In this document: one piece after another, positions 58,781-64,000 of the stretch
Layout: each line of letters starts with the position of its first letter
How positions within the stretch are numbered: the stretch's first letter is position 1
Origin: UMGS172 sp045546915
Lineage (GTDB): Bacteria; Bacillota; Clostridia; Oscillospirales; Acutalibacteraceae
DNA: 64,000 nt
Direction: 5' to 3'
Assembly (NCBI GenBank): GCA_045546915.1
Contig: JAZQDU010000021.1
Coordinates: forward strand, 1 to 64,000
Made by a program: the position numbers and the translations under genes
The notes under the pieces: generated by a model
Databases searched by the model: none
What the model was told of the DNA's origin: nothing
The model's input: the letters and a program-made list of their open reading frames with translations, nothing else

Positions 58781-59236
58781 TTATTTAACTTTGCGAACGT
58801 TTTTAAAGAATTGCGACAGCAAAAGCGAACATTTTGCTTCTTCAATACCCGCCCAGACTTCAGTTTTTTGGCCAAAGTTTAACGAAAACATATTGGTGAC
58901 CGAATCACATGCACCCATACAAGGGTCAAAAGCCCCATATACAAGTTTTTTGATGCGGGCGTTGATTATCGCGCCGGCACACATGGGGCAGGGCTCCAAA
59001 GTTACATAAAGTTCGCAGTCGTCAAGCCTCCATGTACCCAAAACGGCACAGGCGTTGTTTATTGCTTCAATTTCGGCATGCCCCAAAACGTTGTTTTTTT
59101 GTTCGCGACAATTTTTGCCCGTTGCTATTATATTACCGTCTTTTACAATAACCGCACCTACAGGGACTTCTCCGGCAAGGCCTGCCTCATTGGCAAGACG
59201 CAACGCTTCGGCCATAAATTTGTTTGTAATTTCCAA
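58781..59236 (-). CDS. tadA: tRNA-specific adenosine deaminase
   Basis: 151 residues. The zinc site and catalytic Glu are in HAEIEAIN near residue 54 and PCPMCAGAI near 84; GEVPVGAVIVKDG near residue 22 is typical. TadA converts A34 of tRNA-Arg to inosine. The TTG start is used because an in-frame stop lies just upstream and the N-terminal length then equals other TadA proteins; AAAGGTGTGTG is at a slightly long distance. Confidence 0.93.
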   Translation of the reverse strand: MEITNKFMAEALRLANEAGLAGEVPVGAVIVKDGNIIATGKNCREQKNNVLGHAEIEAINNACAVLGTWRLDDCELYVTLEPCPMCAGAIINARIKKLVYGAFDPCMGACDSVTNMFSLNFGQKTEVWAGIEEAKCSLLLSQFFKNVRKVK

Positions 59237-59267
59237 GTGCGGTCACACACCTTTCCTTAAAAACTTT

Positions 59268-60593
59268 TTATCCAAATTGAACTGCTAAAACCGATAAAAC
59301 AGTAATTACAATAAATATTATCGCGCCTATAGAAGACGTGAAATATTTAATTTTTTCCTTAGAGTTTTCGGCAGTTTCGCCCGACAATCTAAAAGCATCT
59401 TTGTCCGACACCGACAACATTATAAAACCGCAAAGTCCAACAAGTAACAAAACCGCTAAATAAAGCAGGGTTACAAGTTGCGAGTTAAAGGGATTAAGAT
59501 TTCGTGTTGCAAAATCCATAATAACAGCCATACAGTTATTGATACCGTGCAGTACCAAAGCGGGAATTATAGAGTCGCAGTAAACGGTAGCAAACCCTAA
59601 AGCCAAACCCACACCGAAAGCAAAGGGTATTTGTTGAAGGTTTCCGTGCAAAAGCGCAAAGAGTGTAGCCGAAACAAGAATTGATGCGCCGTCGCTCATA
59701 TGCCGACGCAGATTGCCTAAGATTACGCCTCTGAAGGCAAATTCTTCGAGTAATGCCGGTAAAATACCAACACAAACGAAAGACACACCAAAGGACAGCC
59801 AACCCGTGCCAAACTCGGTCATGGATGTTTGTGAACCTTGGCCGGTAGTTTGTTCTAAAAACGACGATATAAACGAACTTGCGTAATTGCTTAACGAACA
59901 AATACCGAGCCCCAGCATAACGACGGCTAAAAATTTGGTGCTTGACGTCCTTTTAAACGAAATTGTTTCGCTCCATCGGTGCCCGGTTACGGTAGAGGTT
60001 ATCAAAAATGGGAACGTAAAGCACAACGCCGAAACAAGCGCCGAAAAAATATAGGTAAAGTCCGGATTGGTGAGCAAACCAACGGCTGCATCACGCCCTA
60101 ATAATACCAAAAGAACATTCGATACAATCGAGGATAAAATAAAAGAAATCACGCTGACAAGACAAAGCGGTATGCAAACGGCGTTGCCAAGTTTTTTGAT
60201 TTTTGCTTTTTCTTGCTGTTTTTTTATTTCTTCGGGCGAGGGAGCATAATAGAACCCCGGGCTTGGATACCCATACGGCGGGTAAGGGTATCCCCCGTAA
60301 AACTGACCGTCTTGCGGTGGGGTGCCGTTGCCTTGACCGTAAAAAGGCGGTTGATTATACGTTGGTTGACTGTATGGCGGTTGACCATACGGCGGTTGAC
60401 CATACGGTGGTTGATTGTATGGTGGATAACCGTAACCGTAAGGCGGATGAGGTTGTTGATTGTACCTCTCGTTTTGCCAAGGTTGTTGGTTTTCGGTTGC
60501 GGTATAAGTTTGTGCCGGCTCTTGCGGGTTAGTGTATGAATTTTGGTCGCAAGAGTTTTCATTATTTAAAGGATTATTGTTATCCTCTTTCAA
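59268..60593 (-). CDS. CPBP-family membrane protease with proline-rich N-terminal tail
   Basis: 441 residues. The first 125 are hydrophilic and Asn/Gln/Pro/Tyr-rich, with PPYGQ-type repeats (about residues 50-85). Eight or so membrane helices follow. The CPBP (Abi/Rce1) motifs are EEFAFRGVILGNLRR near 287 (EExxxR), HGNLQQIPFAFGVGLALG near 325 and HGINN near 360. The family contains glutamic intramembrane proteases; the substrate here is unknown. The TTG start after AAAGGTGTGATTT is used instead of a GTG inside that site. tadA and the C39-like gene follow on the same strand. Confidence 0.87.
   Translation of the reverse strand: MKEDNNNPLNNENSCDQNSYTNPQEPAQTYTATENQQPWQNERYNQQPHPPYGYGYPPYNQPPYGQPPYGQPPYSQPTYNQPPFYGQGNGTPPQDGQFYGGYPYPPYGYPSPGFYYAPSPEEIKKQQEKAKIKKLGNAVCIPLCLVSVISFILSSIVSNVLLVLLGRDAAVGLLTNPDFTYIFSALVSALCFTFPFLITSTVTGHRWSETISFKRTSSTKFLAVVMLGLGICSLSNYASSFISSFLEQTTGQGSQTSMTEFGTGWLSFGVSFVCVGILPALLEEFAFRGVILGNLRRHMSDGASILVSATLFALLHGNLQQIPFAFGVGLALGFATVYCDSIIPALVLHGINNCMAVIMDFATRNLNPFNSQLVTLLYLAVLLLVGLCGFIMLSVSDKDAFRLSGETAENSKEKIKYFTSSIGAIIFIVITVLSVLAVQFG
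60339..60446 (-). repeat. imperfect tandem repeat encoding PPYGQ-like units
   Basis: Part of the CPBP gene. Short in-frame units such as PPYGQ, PPYSQ, PTYNQ and PPYNQ are encoded by nearly identical 12-15-bp repeats (a GGCGGTTGACCATAC-like unit on the plus strand). It is a low-complexity tail open to slippage, not a CRISPR array. Confidence 0.8.
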
Positions 60594-60875
60594 AAAAATC
60601 ACACCTTTTCATAAAAATTATCGAAATTTAGTCTATCATTACATTTCAAAAGTTAACGTTTTTGGTGCAGGTTGTTGAAAATACAAGCCATAAACACCTA
60701 AAAAGTTGATAATTATATACAAATTGCACAAAAAATAACTAAAAATTTTACATAACAACTATTGAAATTCAGTTTAAATTGTATTATTATATTCGTATAA
60801 TACAATAATAAAGTATTGTGTTGGAATAATCAATGAAAAAAACGTAAATTTTTTAAATATTTCGGAGGGAACAAA

Positions 60876-63272
60876 ATGTACACTATAAAAGAGGTTTATA
60901 ACCTTATCGGTGATAAACTTAAACACAACTTTGGTGTTAGCCCCGAGCAGGCTTCTGATGAATTGTTTTATAAAGCATCGGTTCTGGCTGTACTCGATAT
61001 TATGTCCAAACGCCGTGCTGCATTCCGTGAGGAAACAAGCAAGCAAGAAGGCAAGATGGTCTATTATCTTTCGATGGAATTTCTTATGGGCCGTTCGCTT
61101 AAAAACAATCTTTTTAATTTAGGTGTTAGTGAAATTTTTGAAAAAGCACTTAAAAAGTATGATGTAAAACTTGATAATCTGTATGAACTTGAGCCCGATG
61201 CAGGTCTTGGCAACGGTGGTCTTGGCCGACTTGCCGCCTGCTTCTTAGACGGTCTTACAACAAGCGGTTACCCTGCAATGGGTTACTGTATAAAATACGA
61301 GTTCGGTATCTTCCGCCAAAAGTTTGTTGACGGCTGGCAGACCGAAATGCCTGATTTTTGGCTTCCCGGCGGCAGTGTGTGGCTGCAAAAGAGAGAGACA
61401 TCGGCCGTTAACGTCGGTTTTGGCGGCGAAATAGTGGAGAACTGGGATGGCACGCATCACCACGTTGAGGTTGCTAACTGCGATTATGTAAGAGCAGTGC
61501 CGTATGACTTGATGGTTGCAGGTGCCGACGGCAAGAGTGTTAACGTTCTCCGCCTTTGGAGTTCTGAAACACCTACTATCGATATGGCGGCATTTAACCA
61601 TGGCGACTACGTGAGAGCATTAGAGCGTCAGGCTATGGCAGAGGTTATAAGCAAGGTGCTTTATCCTGAAGATAATCATCCTGAAGGAAAATCGTTAAGA
61701 CTTCGTCAACAGTATTTCCTCGTTTCGGCATCTATTCAGGATATTTTGCAAAGGCATCTTCGTAAATACGGCACTTTGGAAAACTTGCCCGAAAAAGCAG
61801 CCATTCATATTAATGATACTCACCCTGCGTTGGTTATTCCCGAACTTATGCGTTATTTGCTTGATGAGTGCGGATACAGTTGGGATAAAGCGTGGGATAT
61901 CGTAAGCCGTACAACGGCATATACTAATCATACCATCATGCGTGAGGCTTTGGAATGCTGGCAAATTGACCTTTTCCGCGGTCTTTTACCCCGTATTTTC
62001 CAAATCGTTACCGAAATTGATAACCGTTTCAGAACAAGCATGTGGGAAAAGACGCATGATTCTGATTATGTATCGAGAACGGCTATCATCGAGGGCGGAG
62101 TTGTTAAAATGGCAAACCTTTGCGTTGCAGTTTGCCATAGTGTAAACGGTGTTTCGCGCTTACACAGCGAAATTCTTAAAGACACATTATTTAACGATTA
62201 CTATCGTGTAACACCTGAAAAGTTCACCAATGTTACCAATGGTATTGCGTTCCGTCGCTGGCTTTGTCAGGCTAACCCTGAACTTACAAAACTCATAACC
62301 GAGTGCATAGGCGACGAGTTTATACTTCAAAATGCTAAACTTAAAGATTTTGAAAAATTTGCCGACGACAAGGCAGTTCTTGACCGACTTGCTGCCGTAA
62401 AACGTGCAAACAAAGAAAGATTTGGCAAATTTGTTAAAAACGAGTACGGCATTTTGCTTAATCCCGATTCGATTTTTGATATGCAGGTTAAACGTTTGCA
62501 CGAGTATAAGCGTCAGCATCTTAACGCATTGCACATCATCTCGGATTACTTGTTTATTAAGGATAATCCTAATGCTGAGTTTACACCCAAGACGTATATT
62601 TTCGGTGCTAAGGCAGCCCCCGGTTATTACCTTGCAAAGCAGATAATTCAGATGATTCATGCTTTGGCAAATGTTATTGAAAACGACCCTGCCGTTAAAG
62701 ATAAGATTAAGATTTTGTTTGTAGAAGATTATCGTGTCACCATGGCTGAACTTATGATACCTTCTGCCGACATTTCAGAGCAGATTTCGTTGGCTTCAAC
62801 CGAGGCAAGTGGTACCGGTAATATGAAACTTATGCTTAACGGTGCGGTCACCTTGGGTACCGAGGACGGCGCCAACGTTGAAATACACGAGGCAGTTGGA
62901 GATGACAATATTTTAATCTTCGGCATGAAAACACCTGAGGTGCTTGCTCTTCAGAAGCAGTATAATCCGCATGAGTATTACAACAATAATCCCAAACTTC
63001 GCAGGGCGGTAGATTTTATTGCCGCAGGTATTGGCGGGAAGCACTTCCCCGACCTTGTAAGAGCGCTTAAAGAAAGCGATTACTATATGGCTTTTGCCGA
63101 TTTTGAGGACTACTGCGCTGCTCAAAGCAGAGCATCTGAACTTTACGGTCAAACCGAGGTTTGGAATAAGATGTCGTTACACAACATCGCTAATGCAGGT
63201 ATCTTCTCGGCCGACCGTTCTATTGACGATTACGCTAAAAATATCTGGAACGCAGAACCTCTTAAATTTTAA
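60876..63272 (+). CDS. glgP: glycogen/starch/maltodextrin phosphorylase
   Basis: 798 residues, typical for bacterial GT35 enzymes. DAGLGNGGLGRLAACFLDGL near residue 108, VKRLHEYKRQHLN near 540 and EASGTGNMKLMLNGAVTLGT near 643, containing the PLP-binding lysine, are diagnostic. It releases glucose 1-phosphate from alpha-1,4-glucans; regulatory phosphorylation sites of the muscle enzyme are not expected. GGAGGGAAC precedes the ATG. The 282 bp upstream contain no gene; they are very AT-rich, with a TATAAT at about 60799 and a weak upstream box. Confidence 0.97.
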   Translation: MYTIKEVYNLIGDKLKHNFGVSPEQASDELFYKASVLAVLDIMSKRRAAFREETSKQEGKMVYYLSMEFLMGRSLKNNLFNLGVSEIFEKALKKYDVKLDNLYELEPDAGLGNGGLGRLAACFLDGLTTSGYPAMGYCIKYEFGIFRQKFVDGWQTEMPDFWLPGGSVWLQKRETSAVNVGFGGEIVENWDGTHHHVEVANCDYVRAVPYDLMVAGADGKSVNVLRLWSSETPTIDMAAFNHGDYVRALERQAMAEVISKVLYPEDNHPEGKSLRLRQQYFLVSASIQDILQRHLRKYGTLENLPEKAAIHINDTHPALVIPELMRYLLDECGYSWDKAWDIVSRTTAYTNHTIMREALECWQIDLFRGLLPRIFQIVTEIDNRFRTSMWEKTHDSDYVSRTAIIEGGVVKMANLCVAVCHSVNGVSRLHSEILKDTLFNDYYRVTPEKFTNVTNGIAFRRWLCQANPELTKLITECIGDEFILQNAKLKDFEKFADDKAVLDRLAAVKRANKERFGKFVKNEYGILLNPDSIFDMQVKRLHEYKRQHLNALHIISDYLFIKDNPNAEFTPKTYIFGAKAAPGYYLAKQIIQMIHALANVIENDPAVKDKIKILFVEDYRVTMAELMIPSADISEQISLASTEASGTGNMKLMLNGAVTLGTEDGANVEIHEAVGDDNILIFGMKTPEVLALQKQYNPHEYYNNNPKLRRAVDFIAAGIGGKHFPDLVRALKESDYYMAFADFEDYCAAQSRASELYGQTEVWNKMSLHNIANAGIFSADRSIDDYAKNIWNAEPLKF

Positions 63273-63274
63273 CC

Positions 63275-63310
63275 AAAAAACTTCACCGAATCTGTTTCGG
63301 TGAAGTTTTT
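63275..63310 (+). terminator. terminator after glgP
   Basis: 16-bp stem AAAAAACTTCACCGAA / TTTCGGTGAAGTTTTT with a 4-nt loop, starting 3 bp after the glgP stop. Confidence 0.9.
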
Positions 63311-63355
63311 GTATATGCACCCGTTTATTTGTCCACAATAAATCGGGTGATTTTA

Positions 63356-63982
63356 TTGAAAAAAATAGTTTGGTTTTCATTGTCTTTGGCATTATCCGTA
63401 GTTGTTTTTGTTACTATTGTGTTGGCGGTTGCTCTTTTTTCGGGCATTAGGTTGCCTGTCGAAAACCGCCAAAACAACATAAGCGAATCAAATGAGGACA
63501 AAGGCATTATGCAGGTTATGGTGATTTACTGTGACGACCCGACCGAGAGGTATTTTGCCTGCGCTTTGTCGCTTGATTTACACCAAAACGATGTACAGAC
63601 CGCGACGGTTGACTGTAAAGGGACTGAAGGCAATAAAAGTTTGAGCGATATATATAAAACCGATGGGTTTTACCCGTTTTTAAGTGCCTGTACTCAAAAA
63701 GTATCGACCGAGCAATTGCCGTTTGTAAAATTAAATTCTAACACTTTTGTAATAATAGGTGACAGATTAAAAAAAATAGTGTATAATACAAAAAACAATC
63801 AGCAGGTGCTGTTGACTTCGCGTCAGGCAGAGCAACAGTTAAACGCTGAAAATTTTTCGTCGTTTTGCGCTCAATACGCAGAATCGGCATTGAAAAAAGA
63901 TATAATTAACGAATTTTTGTTTATCGCATCGGTTACCGAAAATAATCTTTCATATCCGAGGCTGTACGAAAATCTTAATTGA
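63356..63982 (+). CDS. membrane-anchored protein of unknown function, possibly LCP-related
   Basis: 208 residues: one N-terminal membrane helix (about 4-30), then an extracytoplasmic domain starting MQVMVIYCDDPTERYFACALSLDLH. The beta-strand, Asp-rich turn and later TFVIIGDRLKKIVYN and LTSRQAEQQL segments recall the LytR-CpsA-Psr layout, but the arginine motifs of that family are not obvious, so I do not assign it. A TTG start after CGGGTGATTTTA is used; an in-frame GTG and TTG lie just upstream. A new gene starts 11 bp later. Confidence 0.65.
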   Translation: MKKIVWFSLSLALSVVVFVTIVLAVALFSGIRLPVENRQNNISESNEDKGIMQVMVIYCDDPTERYFACALSLDLHQNDVQTATVDCKGTEGNKSLSDIYKTDGFYPFLSACTQKVSTEQLPFVKLNSNTFVIIGDRLKKIVYNTKNNQQVLLTSRQAEQQLNAENFSSFCAQYAESALKKDIINEFLFIASVTENNLSYPRLYENLN

Positions 63983-63993
63983 GAGGTTTGATT

Positions 63994-64000
63994 ATGAAAA
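63994..64000 (+). CDS. start of a further gene, cut by the window edge
   Basis: ATGAAAA follows GAGAGGTTTGATT, a good ribosome binding site, 11 bp after the preceding stop codon. Only two codons are visible, so nothing can be said about the product; the position implies the same operon as the membrane-anchored protein. Confidence 0.45.

Noticed and set aside
60339..60446. Possible short CRISPR array
   Set aside because: The repeats are 12-15 bp, directly adjacent, in frame within a protein gene and without unique spacers.
60203..60562. Several open frames on both strands with WRLTIRR- or NHRMVNR-like repeats
   Set aside because: They are other-frame readings of the PPYGQ repeat of the CPBP gene.

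Overview
The window looks like a chromosomal stretch from an anaerobic, spore-forming, gut-type member of the Clostridia, probably an Oscillospiraceae/Ruminococcaceae-like lineage. This is inferred from three things. Sporulation genes (ylbJ, yqfC, yqfD) sit in the classical yqfC-yqfD-phoH-ybeY-era-recO block. There is a DUF5685/J-domain gene pair and a dockerin-bearing glycoside hydrolase. The DNA is AT-leaning, with many TTG/GTG starts behind strong Shine-Dalgarno sequences. No phage, CRISPR array or complete insertion sequence was seen.

Layout, left to right. 1-451: a possible gene end, an array of seven small hairpins, and tRNA-Gln and tRNA-His on the minus strand. 538-9093: a small Cys-rich protein and ylbJ on the minus strand, divergent from yqfC-yqfD and phoH-ybeY-era-recO-mutS2. 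9188-10792: a Wzm/Wzt-type polysaccharide ABC exporter. 10841-17272: a HAD phosphatase, uvrA, a translationally linked DUF5685 / J-protein / membrane-protein trio, and a VanY-like lipoprotein. 17451-30103: one long surface-polysaccharide operon of twelve genes behind a strong promoter and a roughly 210-nt leader. It opens with a bacillosamine-type dehydratase, aminotransferase and phosphoglycosyl transferase, and continues with glycosyltransferases, a cytidylyltransferase, LicD, an acetyltransferase, a polymerase and a nucleotidyltransferase-fold protein.

30201-37053: prfC, then a minus-strand operon with two half-size TSUP transporters, UbiD, UbiA and UbiX homologues, a NitT/TauT-type binding lipoprotein and a permease with no ATPase gene beside them. 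A 58-residue membrane peptide ends this stretch. 37224-45133: a heterodimeric ABC exporter, ilvE, a 307-bp element with 42-bp terminal inverted repeats, uvrB and a SPOUT rRNA methyltransferase. 45159-55224: the minus-strand rimP-nusA-rnpM-ylxQ-infB-rbfA-nrnA-truB-ribF-ppa operon, with a GH110-like beta-helix glycosidase gene between truB and ribF. 55233-60593 (minus): a degenerate E2-type acyltransferase, a GH16/dockerin lipoprotein, a C39-like protein, tadA and a CPBP protease with a PPYGQ-repeat tail. 60876-64000: glycogen phosphorylase, an unrecognised membrane-anchored protein and the start of one more gene.

Most of the window is housekeeping. The parts most worth a second look are the DUF5685 protein, which carries two DxxxD motifs resembling squalene/phytoene synthases, in its three-gene unit; the UbiD/A/X operon linked to an ATPase-less importer; the GH110-like gene inside the translation operon; and the two repeat structures at 49-210 and 41978-42284. 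All functional calls rest on reading the translated sequences by eye; no database search was run.
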